A stretch of 7,840 bases of DNA from Deltaproteobacteria bacterium (GCA_016926135.1 JAFGPH010000202.1:1-7840), one strand, 5' to 3'; positions 1 to 6,418 are shown, numbered from the stretch's first letter. Made by a program: numbers and translations. Notes: a model not told the origin generated them from the letters alone.

Positions 1-1128
1 CATGATGGCGTTGGTGTTGGGGGAGGAAAACAGGGCGAGACCGAGGCCGAGAAGCATCAGCCGGAACACGACAAAGGCCACGGTCGAAGACTCTCCAAGG
101 GATATGAACAGGAAGAGGCCGACGGTGGTGAGGGCCATGCCCGTCGAGGCGACAATCCTCGGCTCGATCCTGTCCGAAAGGCGGCCTGCCAGGGGGGAGA
201 ACAGGGCCATGATGACAGGCTGGGATACCAGGATGAGTCCGGCCTCCTGGGCGCTCAGGGCCTTGATGTGCTGCAGATAAAGGCTCAGGAGGAAGGTCAC
301 GGCAAAGGTGGCGCTGTAGTGGATGAGGGCCGCCAGGCTGGAGAAGGCAAACACCCGGTTGGCCCTGAACAGATCCAGGTTCAACACCGGGCTGGGCGCC
401 TTTCCCTCCCACCGGACGAAAAGGATCAAAGCCAGGATGCCCCCCAAGGTGATCCAGAGGCTTCTCAGGTCAGGAAGCAAGGAGATGCCGCAAACCATTG
501 CGGTGATCGCCCCGGCGTAGATCAGTGAGCCAACGAGATCGAAAGACTCCCCTCTCGCCTCCGCCCATTCCGCCTTCAGTCTCCTCACAACCAGGAAGAG
601 GGTGACCAGGCCCATGGGCACATTCGCAAGAAATACGCTTCGCCATGTGAAGTGCTCCGTCAGCAAACCGCCCAGAAAAGGACCGGCGGAAAGGCCCACA
701 TAGACAGCGGCTACGTTGATACCCAGGACCCTGCCTCTTTCCTGGGGAGGAAACACGGAGGTGAGGATCGCAATCCCGGTAGCGAAGATCATGGCGCTTC
801 CGATCCCCTGCAGGACGCGCAAAAAAATGAGCATGGCCGCGGAGTTGGCCATGGCGCAGAGAAGGGAGAAGAAGGTGAAGGCCAGGATGCCCCAGGTAAA
901 CACCCTCTTTCTCCCGTGGATATCGGCGACCCTCCCGAAAGGCACCAGAGATACGGCCGAGGCAAGGAGGTAAGCTGTGGGTACCCAGCTCAACAGAACC
1001 GCATCCATCTCCAACTCCCTGGCCATGGATGGGAGTGCAAGGTTGATGGAAGACCCCATGAAGGGCGTCATAAAAGAAGTCAGGGTGGCGACGATGAGGG
1101 CGGCTTTCCTTGTTGCTTTCGCTGTCAT
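1..1128 (-). CDS. DHA2/EmrB-type MFS multidrug efflux transporter (partial, C-terminus outside window)
   Basis: Probable proton-driven drug or metabolite exporter of the inner membrane, 14-helix DHA2 group of the major facilitator superfamily. The reverse-strand frame stays open from an ATG at 1128 to the left edge and gives 376 residues. Helix 1 carries the typical SSINLALPSMA stretch (about 26-36). MFS motif A is at 65-76 (G65, R66, D69, G72, R73, K74, R75). The antiporter motif C region with GPFLGG is at about 140-156, and a second motif-A-like GRLSDR at 315-320 opens the second half. Family members are usually 460-520 residues, so roughly the last 90-140 are missing. The ATG is chosen because an in-frame stop lies about 27 bp upstream; a purine-rich AAAGAAG sits about 9 nt before it, with a better AGGAGG further away. 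Neighbouring genes do not indicate the substrate. The family call is firm; the transported compound is unknown. Confidence 0.9.
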   Translation of the reverse strand, partial: MTAKATRKAALIVATLTSFMTPFMGSSINLALPSMARELEMDAVLLSWVPTAYLLASAVSLVPFGRVADIHGRKRVFTWGILAFTFFSLLCAMANSAAMLIFLRVLQGIGSAMIFATGIAILTSVFPPQERGRVLGINVAAVYVGLSAGPFLGGLLTEHFTWRSVFLANVPMGLVTLFLVVRRLKAEWAEARGESFDLVGSLIYAGAITAMVCGISLLPDLRSLWITLGGILALILFVRWEGKAPSPVLNLDLFRANRVFAFSSLAALIHYSATFAVTFLLSLYLQHIKALSAQEAGLILVSQPVIMALFSPLAGRLSDRIEPRIVASTGMALTTVGLFLFISLGESSTVAFVVFRLMLLGLGLALFSSPNTNAIM

Positions 1129-1186
1129 GGCAGAATCTTCTTTCAGGGTCCTTCCTCCTCTTCAGGGATCTCCCGGTCCACCAGCA

Positions 1187-1215
1187 AGTATCAGGTGCAA
1201 GTTGTAATTCTCCAA
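1187..1215 (-). promoter_or_regulatory. Weak candidate sigma70 promoter for the MFS gene
   Basis: Reading leftward, TTGGAG (1215-1210) is followed after 17 nt by GATACT (1192-1187). These match three and four of six consensus positions. Transcription would start near 1180, giving about a 50-nt leader before the ATG at 1128. It is the best-spaced pair noticed by eye, and similar matches occur by chance. Confidence 0.25.
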
Positions 1216-1379
1216 TCCCGCTATTCGCGGGGGCTTGCGAAATCCCGAGGACCGAGGCGTGATGACGGCTCATGGCCCAGGGTCCACGGCTCACGGGGAT
1301 TCGGGAAGAAATGTTCTTTTTCTTGCACCTTGTGCCTTGCGCCTCTTTCTCACCTGTCCGCCGCAGGGACGAGGTATGA

Positions 1380-1436
1380 CCCGTCCTCCTCCGTGGCCTG
1401 TTCGTCCTCCCTGGCAGAGCTACTGCGGAGGACGGG
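1380..1436. repeat. Nested inverted repeat, REP-like hairpin element
   Basis: A 10-nt arm CCCGTCCTCC (1380-1389) is perfectly complementary to GGAGGACGGG (1427-1436). A second copy of the core, CGTCCTCC (1403-1410), can compete for the same right arm. In that alternative fold GCAG (1414-1417) also pairs with CTGC (1423-1426), giving a 12-bp stem with a 3-nt bulge and a 5-nt AGCTA loop. The two mutually exclusive folds resemble interspersed palindromic elements common between genes of GC-rich bacteria. No U-tract follows on either strand, so a simple intrinsic terminator is unlikely. Confidence 0.5.
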
Positions 1437-1471
1437 CTACGGACGATGGATCGTAACGCAGCCCGATGATC

Positions 1472-1490
1472 CCCGCCGCTGTGTGGCGGG
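1472..1490. repeat. Short GC-rich hairpin
   Basis: CCCGCC (1472-1477) pairs with GGCGGG (1485-1490). Including one G-T wobble and one more C-G pair, the stem reaches 8 bp with a 3-nt loop. GATGAT occurs just outside both arms (about 1465-1470 and 1494-1499). There is no U-run on either side. Role unknown; it may be part of the same intergenic repeat tract. Confidence 0.45.
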
Positions 1491-1532
1491 AAAGATGATG
1501 TCTGATGGTGAATCGGGGCGGATGCATTCGCG

Positions 1533-1561
1533 TTGCAGTCGCCTTCCTTATTCTATATGAT
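1533..1561 (+). promoter_or_regulatory. Candidate sigma70 promoter for the AI-2E permease gene
   Basis: TTGCAG (1533-1538), 17-nt spacer, then TATGAT (1556-1561), which matches five of six -10 positions and sits in a locally AT-rich patch of otherwise GC-rich DNA. The predicted start is near 1568, leaving a leader of about 170 nt before the ATG at 1736. It is the best plus-strand promoter match seen in this intergenic region. Confidence 0.4.
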
Positions 1562-1735
1562 ATATCGGTGCCAACGGTCAAATCCGCGGTTCATTGGAGG
1601 CCGAAGAGGCTCTAGTGTGGTGTCTCAACGGATCCTTTACAACGTCCGTATGTACTCAGGGCGGTCGGTATTCGTAGACGTGGTCCTTACGACACGGCAC
1701 CAGCAGTTCACTGAAAAGCAACTTGGTTACAGGCC

Positions 1736-2902
1736 ATGGAAACGAGAATCCGGTTTTTCAACAGGGAAAACATCTTTGCCTTCGCCTTCTTCGTCATCCT
1801 CCTGACCCTCATCTGGCTCACGTTGAGCATCCTCGACCCCTTTCTGGGGGATTTTTTCTGGGCCATGATCCTTGCCTTCACCTTTTACCCAGTCTACCGG
1901 CGACTGTACGGGCGTCTCAAGGGGAAGGGAAACCTGGCCGCCTTCCTTCTCACGGCCATGGTCCTGGTGTTGCTCGTTCTCCCCGGCTTTTTCATACTCA
2001 TGAACCTCGGGAAGGAGGCCAGAAAAGCCTATCAGGCCCTTTCGAGCCCGACCTTGGTGCAGAAGAGCCGCTCCCTCAAAGACAGGCTGTCCGCCTCGGG
2101 GGCACAGCAGATCATGGAGAAGTTTGGGATTGAGCCCGACCAAGCCGAGGCGATCCTGCGCAACGGGGTTGACAGCGGCCTCAAGGCCATACCCAGGATC
2201 GTGGGGGAGAAGGTCTCCCAGGTCTTCAAGAACCTGGCACTCTTCGTTCTCCACGTGTTCTTTGTCGCCGTGGCCCTGTTCTTCCTTTTCAGGGATGGGG
2301 CACGATATGCCGGCCTTCTCGTGGAGTTGCTCCCCCTCGAACAGGCCCACAGGGAGACCGTGGTGGCCACCTTTTCCAAGACCGTTTCGGCCGTGGTGCG
2401 GGGCATGTTTATCACGGCCCTGGCCCAGGGCCTGCTTGCCGGCACCGGCTTTGCCGTGGCAGGACTGCACGTGCCCGTCCTCCTGGGAGTGCTTACGGCC
2501 ATCACCTCCATGATTCCCTTCCTGGGGGCCACCTCGGTCTGGCTGCCGGCCGCCATCTGGCTTTTCATGCAGGACCAGTACCTGGCTGCCGTGGGGCTGG
2601 GCCTCTACGGTGCCCTCGTGATCAGCACTGTAGACAACATCCTCAAACCCCTGATCATCGGGGAAGGAACCAAGATGCCCGTGTTCCTCCTCTTCTTCAC
2701 CATCCTGGGAGGGTTGAAGGTTTATGGCGTGCTGGGGATCTTTCTGGGGCCCATTATCCTTTCCATGGGCATGGCCTTTCTCTCGATCTATAAGGAGGTG
2801 TACCTCAAACCTGCCAGGGAAAAGGAACCGAGCCAGGGAAACCAGCGGGATCGAAGGCAAAACGGGCGCCATGCAGGGCCGGAGAAGGGGGATATCCCAT
2901 GA
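1736..2902 (+). CDS. AI-2E family (PerM/UPF0118) transporter
   Basis: Polytopic inner-membrane protein of the AI-2E exporter superfamily, 388 residues against a usual 340-400. Members have been linked to autoinducer-2 release, sodium/proton antiport or general permease roles, so the substrate is open. Hydrophobic segments lie at about 12-32, 39-51, 68-90, 166-186, 221-243, 246-277, 282-299 and 315-352. The soluble stretch between about 92 and 160 is typical of the family. Diagnostic C-terminal motifs are DNILKPLIIG (300-309) and ILGGLKVYGVLGIFLGP (323-339). After residue 355 comes a charged, probably cytoplasmic tail. The Shine-Dalgarno before the ATG is weak, so the exact start is less sure than the family. 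It faces the MFS gene divergently and converges with the HAD gene, so it appears to be a single-gene unit. Confidence 0.9.
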   Translation: METRIRFFNRENIFAFAFFVILLTLIWLTLSILDPFLGDFFWAMILAFTFYPVYRRLYGRLKGKGNLAAFLLTAMVLVLLVLPGFFILMNLGKEARKAYQALSSPTLVQKSRSLKDRLSASGAQQIMEKFGIEPDQAEAILRNGVDSGLKAIPRIVGEKVSQVFKNLALFVLHVFFVAVALFFLFRDGARYAGLLVELLPLEQAHRETVVATFSKTVSAVVRGMFITALAQGLLAGTGFAVAGLHVPVLLGVLTAITSMIPFLGATSVWLPAAIWLFMQDQYLAAVGLGLYGALVISTVDNILKPLIIGEGTKMPVFLLFFTILGGLKVYGVLGIFLGPIILSMGMAFLSIYKEVYLKPAREKEPSQGNQRDRRQNGRHAGPEKGDIP

Positions 2903-2929
2903 AGATCGTGGCCTTCAGGCTGATATCCC

Positions 2930-3400
2930 TCACGACCGGAGCGTTGCGGTCATCCTTATGGGGAAGAGGAGCAGATCCAGGGCGTCCAGGATGCTGTGGG
3001 TCACCACATCGGCCGCGAATAGGGTCCCCGGCGCAGCACCCTCTTCCTGCAACGTCGCAATACCCAGAACGGCCTCCTGGAGCATCAGCTGATCGTTTCT
3101 GCCGTTTCCGACAGCGACCGTATGTCCGACCCCCAAGCCGCGGATGAAGTCCGCCTTGGCCTGTGCCTGGTCATCCTTGGGAATGACCGTGAGCCGGCAA
3201 GGAATGCCTGTAAGCTCGTCTCGCACGCTACCGAAGGTGTCCGCCGTCAGAACGTGGATCTCAACGCCGCTGGAGAGCTTTTCCAGGCGATCCCTGACCC
3301 CCTGGATGAGCCTGCCGTCACAGGCCATGGTACCATTGTAATCGAGCACCAGGAAAGAGAGAAGAAGCGTCTTTCCCCCTGGAACGCTGATCTCGATCAT
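2930..3400 (-). CDS. Small soluble HAD-superfamily phosphatase (COG4087, P-type ATPase-like)
   Basis: Cytoplasmic haloacid dehalogenase-fold hydrolase, 156 residues, the normal length for this small cap-less group often labelled 'soluble P-type ATPase'. Motif I is LDYNGT, with nucleophile Asp20 and Asn22 where most HAD phosphatases have Asp. Motif II is Thr52 in HVLTADT. A plausible motif III lysine is Lys82. Motif IV is GNGRND (98-103) with Asp103. The Asp-to-Asn change removes the usual general acid, as in P-type ATPases (DKTGT). The protein ends in the hydrophobic LDLLLFPIRMTATLRS expected for the group, so it seems complete. AAGGAGA lies 8 nt before the ATG. It sits downstream of a strong terminator and so is probably expressed separately from the hydrolase gene. 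The physiological substrate is unknown. Confidence 0.85.
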   Translation of the reverse strand: MIEISVPGGKTLLLSFLVLDYNGTMACDGRLIQGVRDRLEKLSSGVEIHVLTADTFGSVRDELTGIPCRLTVIPKDDQAQAKADFIRGLGVGHTVAVGNGRNDQLMLQEAVLGIATLQEEGAAPGTLFAADVVTHSILDALDLLLFPIRMTATLRS

Positions 3401-3420
3401 CGTCGCTGTCTCCTTCCGAT

Positions 3421-3449
3421 CTCATACCCTAATGGCCTTCCCGGGGCAA
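3421..3449 (-). promoter_or_regulatory. Weak candidate promoter for the HAD phosphatase gene
   Basis: Leftward TTGCCC (3449-3444), 17-nt spacer, TATGAG (3426-3421). The -35 matches about half of the consensus and the -10 four of six. Its position between the terminator and the HAD gene fits, but the predicted start (about 3414) would fall at or in the Shine-Dalgarno (3415-3409). That argues for a different promoter or a near-leaderless message. Confidence 0.25.
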
Positions 3450-3460
3450 TGGTGGGAGAA

Positions 3461-3509
3461 GCAAGAAAAACCGCGGGAGGGGTGACCCCGGGGCCACGCC
3501 CTCCCGCGG
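3461..3509 (-). terminator. Strong rho-independent terminator downstream of the MBL-fold hydrolase gene
   Basis: CCGCGGGAGGG (3471-3481) and CCCTCCCGCGG (3499-3509) form an 11-bp perfect stem. The loop can extend it further: GTG (3482-3484) pairs with CAC (3495-3497) past a one-base bulge, with C and G runs inside. In the leftward direction the stem is followed at once by TTTTTCTTGC (3470-3461). It lies 39 bp past the hydrolase stop codon and upstream of the HAD gene, so it should end transcripts of the hydrolase and anything co-transcribed with it. Confidence 0.88.
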
Positions 3510-3548
3510 CAGGGCAAGAGAGAAGACGATTGAGAGAGGAGAAGCCGA

Positions 3549-4592
3549 TCACCCGAAGACCACTTCGTCACCGTTGCCGATGTACAGATCACTCTGGGAG
3601 CCGTGTTTACCCGACCCCTTGACCAGTGGGTAGCCAAGCTCGACCATTTTCTGGACTGCGGGAAAACCGGTGCAGTGGTTGGCGGCGACCTTCTTGAAAT
3701 TGTACTTGGCCATGCCCCGCACCATCTTCTCTCCCTCCGGCGACAGGGCGCCGAAAGGCGCAATGTGGAGCCCTCCATAGAGGCCATAGAGGTTCTGCCC
3801 TCCCACGAGTTTTTTCTGGGCGAAATCGGAAAAGGTGAGAATGGTCTGATGGCAGCAGCCCGTGACACAGACGATGCCCTTGTCCTTCACGTTGAAGTAG
3901 AGAGACTGCTCCCCACGCACGCGGATGACGATGGGAAGGTCGAAGGCCACAATGGCGCAACCGTCAAAGAGCTTATTGATGTGACCCGGAGTACACTTGA
4001 CCAGCTTTCCCTTGTGGGGAATGCCATTCTTCACGTTGGCCGCCTTGAAATCGGCGCCTTTCAGAAATTCCATGCCCTCGGGATAGAAGGTGCTGGGGAT
4101 CCAAATTGGTATTTCGGGGTTGTACTTGAGCGTCGTTTCCAGACCCCAGTAGTGATCCAGATGCTCGTGGGAAATCACGAGAAACTCGATGTCCCCCTTT
4201 TTCAGCATCCGGTCGACGCCCTCGCGTTTGAAGCACTCGTCCATGTACTCTCGACTCCACCCTGTGTCCAGAAGGAACTTGTGGTGTTGGCCGTCCAGGG
4301 TCTCCATATCAATCAGGGTGCAGCTTCCAGCAGCGTTCTTGGGATCCCAGGGGATGACCCATTGATTGGTCTTCGGACCCCCTGCCGCCTTCATTTGCCC
4401 GACCAGCACCTTGGTATCAAACCACCCCAGTTCAGAAATGCACCGGATCTTGAGGCTTTTGCACTGGCCGATGTCGTATTTCCCGCTTGCCAAAGCCTCC
4501 AGTGGGTTGTTGAAGATCGCGTCTCCGAGACTGAGCACAGCCCCGCCGATGGCCACGGTCCGCAAAAAGTCCCTTCGGTTCATGTCTTTCAT
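3549..4592 (-). CDS. Tat-exported metallo-beta-lactamase-fold hydrolase (COG1237-like)
   Basis: Zinc-dependent MBL-fold protein, 347 residues, related to enzymes annotated as dihydropterin/ribofuranosyl-aminobenzene phosphate synthase-like hydrolases. The N-terminus has a twin-arginine signal, NRRDFLRT (5-12), a mild hydrophobic core and an ALA|SG cleavage site at about residue 35. The mature enzyme should therefore be periplasmic, possibly folding with its metals first. Metal-ligand motif HEHLDH is at 142-147. Further family landmarks are TGCCHQT (245-251; His248), YGGLH (272-276) and NHCTG (305-309; His306). AAGGAGG lies 5 nt before the ATG. A terminator follows the gene, and a palindrome at 4620-4635 precedes it. 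Its place downstream of Fe-S assembly genes suggests linked function, but the substrate cannot be read from sequence. The adjacent cysteines 246-247 by the metal site are worth noting. Confidence 0.88.
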   Translation of the reverse strand: MKDMNRRDFLRTVAIGGAVLSLGDAIFNNPLEALASGKYDIGQCKSLKIRCISELGWFDTKVLVGQMKAAGGPKTNQWVIPWDPKNAAGSCTLIDMETLDGQHHKFLLDTGWSREYMDECFKREGVDRMLKKGDIEFLVISHEHLDHYWGLETTLKYNPEIPIWIPSTFYPEGMEFLKGADFKAANVKNGIPHKGKLVKCTPGHINKLFDGCAIVAFDLPIVIRVRGEQSLYFNVKDKGIVCVTGCCHQTILTFSDFAQKKLVGGQNLYGLYGGLHIAPFGALSPEGEKMVRGMAKYNFKKVAANHCTGFPAVQKMVELGYPLVKGSGKHGSQSDLYIGNGDEVVFG

Positions 4593-4909
4593 GGCTCCCT
4601 CCTTGCTAAGGTTAGGGGTTTGAAATCAGTTTCAATGGTTCTCATCGCCTGTTGTCTCTCTCGCCTCCTTTCCTGTCTTGATTCACAAGGATTGTCCCTC
4701 CGGCAACCGTATGCGTGTTGTATTTCAGGGTGGTCTGCTCTGCCCCTGAACCATGGCCCTGGTGAAGACGCGATCCAAGGGGCATGTACCCCCCTCCCGA
4801 AAGGTGCATCCCTTTTTCTTCGTTTACCTTTGGATATCCTGTGTCAAATCCGGGTTGAGATCAGACTTGTTGACGCAGACAAGGACGGGCGACTGAAAAC
4901 GGGATCATG
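4593..4909. other. 317-bp intergenic region between the hydrolase and MinD/Fd genes
   Basis: No protein gene is seen. No stem with a U-tract follows the MinD/Fd stop codon in the leftward direction, so read-through into the hydrolase gene is possible. A perfect leftward TTGACA is present (4847-4842), but no convincing -10 lies at 16-18 nt, only TAAACG at 15 nt. A GGGG-TACATG-CCCC mini-hairpin (about 4779-4792) lacks a U-tract. The clearest ordered element is the palindrome at 4620-4635. Confidence 0.6.
4620..4635. promoter_or_regulatory. 16-bp perfect palindrome, candidate operator upstream of the hydrolase gene
   Basis: TTGAAA-TCAG-TTTCAA is a perfect inverted repeat ending 27 bp before the hydrolase start codon. 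The TTGA-N8-TCAA geometry resembles half-sites bound by CRP/FNR-superfamily regulators of anaerobes. Leftward TTGAAA also matches five of six -35 positions, so a bound protein could block or alter RNA polymerase. No regulator gene is in the window, so the binding protein is unknown. Confidence 0.4.
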
Positions 4910-5779
4910 TCATGTGTGCTCTGCCTGCTGCCCACCATCCTGTTGCGCCACCTGTTTCTTGATATCCTCATACAGACGAATGAACCTCTCCCTCCACTCG
5001 GGAAAGGTGTCCACGAGGAGTTCACCCCGGGAGTAGGCTTCTGCAATGCGCCGGTCGAAAGGGATCTCCATCAGGATGGGCAGGCCTTCTGCGTTGGCGT
5101 AGTCTTTGACCTTGCCATCTCCCATATCCGACCGGTTGATGACCAGACCGCAGGGCAGCCGGAGCACTCGCATGGCTTCGAAGGCCAGTTTCAGATCATG
5201 AAGGCCGAAGGGGGTCGGCTCTGTGACCAGGAGGACGAAATCCGCGTCCTTCGTGGCGGCGATCACGGGGCAGGAGGTACCGGGGGGGGCGTCGATGATC
5301 GTCAGCTTGTCCTGATTCTCGTAGGATCGGACCTTTCTGATCAGGGGCGGGGCCATGGCTTCTCCCACCCGCAGTCTCCCGTGGATGAATTCCAGTCCGT
5401 TGCGACGACCGATCTCGATCGTACCCAGGACTCTTTCTCCTTCGCTGACCGCCTTTTCAGGGCAGACCGCCATGCATCCGCCGCAGCTATGGCACAGCTC
5501 GTGGAAGGTCAGGACGGTCTCGCCGATGACCAAGATGGCCCTGTACTGACAGATCTCCGCGCATTTCCCGCAGCGGGTGCATTTCTGCTCGTCCACGATC
5601 GGGACGGATGCGGGAAAGTCAAACTTCTGGTCATAAACCGGGTTGATGAAGAGGTGCGCATTGGGCTCTTCCACATCACAGTCCAGCAGCTGCACGCCGG
5701 AGCCCAGGGACACGGCCATATTGGTAGCGACCATCGTCTTTCCTGTCCCCCCCTTTCCGCTGGCGATACTGATGATCAT
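4910..5779 (-). CDS. MinD-superfamily P-loop ATPase with inserted ferredoxin domain (COG1149)
   Basis: Cytoplasmic SIMIBI-class ATPase carrying two [4Fe-4S] clusters, 289 residues, the usual length. The deviant Walker A is SGKGGTGKT (7-15) with signature Lys9. LLDCDVEEPN (31-40) gives the switch aspartates, and IIDAPPGT (161-168) is the Walker B/switch II region. The insertion at about 62-112 has two complete ferredoxin motifs: Cys67, 70, 73, 77 and Cys96, 99, 102, 106. This fold couples ATP-driven conformational change to redox or cluster handling. In Desulfovibrio, paired proteins of this type belong to the orange-protein (ORP) complex. Here only one copy is visible. The start has AAAGGAG about 11 nt upstream, inside the end of the scaffold gene, whose stop is 6 bp away, so the two are very likely translated from one message. 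The precise client is unknown. Confidence 0.93.
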   Translation of the reverse strand: MIISIASGKGGTGKTMVATNMAVSLGSGVQLLDCDVEEPNAHLFINPVYDQKFDFPASVPIVDEQKCTRCGKCAEICQYRAILVIGETVLTFHELCHSCGGCMAVCPEKAVSEGERVLGTIEIGRRNGLEFIHGRLRVGEAMAPPLIRKVRSYENQDKLTIIDAPPGTSCPVIAATKDADFVLLVTEPTPFGLHDLKLAFEAMRVLRLPCGLVINRSDMGDGKVKDYANAEGLPILMEIPFDRRIAEAYSRGELLVDTFPEWRERFIRLYEDIKKQVAQQDGGQQAEHT

Positions 5780-5785
5780 TTCAGG

Positions 5786-6304
5786 TCAATCTCCTTTCGC
5801 CGGTTCAGCGTCCTGCAGAGAACCGGTACGCCCCTGAAATGGAGGTGAATCCTGCCGTCTCTCAGCCCTCTTTCCACCGGCACTTCCGCTCTTGATCATG
5901 TAGCTGTGAAGCGCATCCTGCAGGGTCTCCGCGGCGAGAAATGCGCAATGCGCCTCTTCCTTCGGGAATCCGCCTAGCCTTTGGATGATGGACTCGCCGG
6001 TGACCTCCAGGATTTCGTCAGGGGTCTTTCCCATGGCCATTTCGGCTGCAAACGAACCGCATACCGTGACGGCGCCGCAACCATCGGTAAGAAAGGAAGC
6101 CTCATGGACCCTTTCACCGTTGAACTTCAGGAAAATCTCGACGCTTTCTCCACACTTCCCTGTGAGGCGCAAATAACCGTCGGGGTCTATGATTTCCCCT
6201 TTGCAGAGCGGATTCTCCCACCTTTGAAAGGCGACCTCGCCGAACAACTCCTTGTTCTCTTCCAGATGCCGTCCCAGTTCTTCATCGTTAATGAGCTTCG
6301 TCAT
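5786..6304 (-). CDS. IscU/NifU-N-like iron-sulfur cluster assembly scaffold
   Basis: Small cytoplasmic scaffold of the NifU N-terminal family, 172 residues against about 125-150 for typical IscU-like proteins. The three expected cluster cysteines are Cys51 (GKCGE), Cys76 (DGCGA) and Cys120 (EAHCAFLAAETL), with spacing almost the same as in IscU. The residue two after the first cysteine is Glu53 rather than the conserved Asp of IscU. Cys34 and Cys82 are extra. Residues 138-172 form a charged, probably disordered tail (GGKRAERRQ...) not usual in the family. The ATG at 6304 is preferred over a TTG 21 nt upstream because GGAGG (6321-6317) precedes the ATG by 12 nt and overlaps the TTG region. The gene is followed after 6 bp by the MinD/ferredoxin ATPase, suggesting that scaffold and ATPase work together. 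No cysteine desulfurase gene is nearby. Confidence 0.88.
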   Translation of the reverse strand: MTKLINDEELGRHLEENKELFGEVAFQRWENPLCKGEIIDPDGYLRLTGKCGESVEIFLKFNGERVHEASFLTDGCGAVTVCGSFAAEMAMGKTPDEILEVTGESIIQRLGGFPKEEAHCAFLAAETLQDALHSYMIKSGSAGGKRAERRQDSPPFQGRTGSLQDAEPAKGD

Positions 6305-6360
6305 CCCCGGACCAAACCTCCACAACGAAATAGCACTTCCCTGTCCGCCCCGGTCCCAAA

Positions 6361-6400
6361 CCCCTCTTGTCCCCCTCTACCAAAGGGGGGTGGGGGGATT
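6361..6400. repeat. G/C-run palindromic intergenic repeat
   Basis: CCCCC (6371-6375) can pair with GGGGG (within 6385-6390) across a TCTACCAAA-type loop, followed by a second G-run and GATTT. The CCCCCTCTACCAAAGGGGGG pattern resembles widespread interspersed repeats between bacterial genes. It lies in the leader region of the scaffold gene. There is no U-tract in the leftward direction, so it is not a standard terminator. Confidence 0.5.
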
Positions 6401-6418
6401 TCCCGGCCCGCCCGCACT

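Larger units (their letters stand above)
1129..1735. other. 607-bp gene-free intergenic region with hairpins and short repeats
   Basis: No convincing protein gene is present. The open frames here have no recognisable domain and are frame shadows or chance. The stretch separates two divergent genes and must hold both promoters. It contains a small hairpin CCCGC-TATTC-GCGGG (1217-1231), a direct repeat ACGGCTCA at 1265-1272 and 1286-1293, the stronger hairpins listed separately at 1380-1436 and 1472-1490, and an AT-rich patch around 1548-1566 that contains a promoter-like sequence. No tRNA or rRNA is seen. Confidence 0.7.

Noticed and set aside
470..1294. Long reverse-strand open frame of 274 codons over the MFS region
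   Set aside because: It is read in a different frame from the MFS gene and is rich in Arg, His and Gly with no domain. The overlapping frame from 1128 has clear MFS motifs and helices.
1727..2872. 381-codon reverse-strand open frame over the AI-2E permease
   Set aside because: Composition is Gly/His/Gln/Glu-rich, typical of the antisense of a hydrophobic protein. The plus-strand frame has the family's conserved motifs.
4842..4847. Perfect leftward TTGACA as a promoter for the hydrolase gene
   Set aside because: No acceptable -10 hexamer at 16-18 nt; the nearest, TAAACG at 15 nt, matches only half of the consensus, so it is not listed as a feature.
3603..5036. 477-codon plus-strand open frame antisense to the hydrolase gene
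   Set aside because: It mirrors a gene with Tat and MBL motifs, crosses its start and the intergenic region, and shows no recognisable domain. It is a by-product of GC-biased codon use.
4907..5848. 313-codon plus-strand open frame antisense to the MinD/ferredoxin gene
   Set aside because: The opposite strand encodes intact Walker and ferredoxin motifs. The plus frame spans two genes and the gap with no domain or ribosome binding site.
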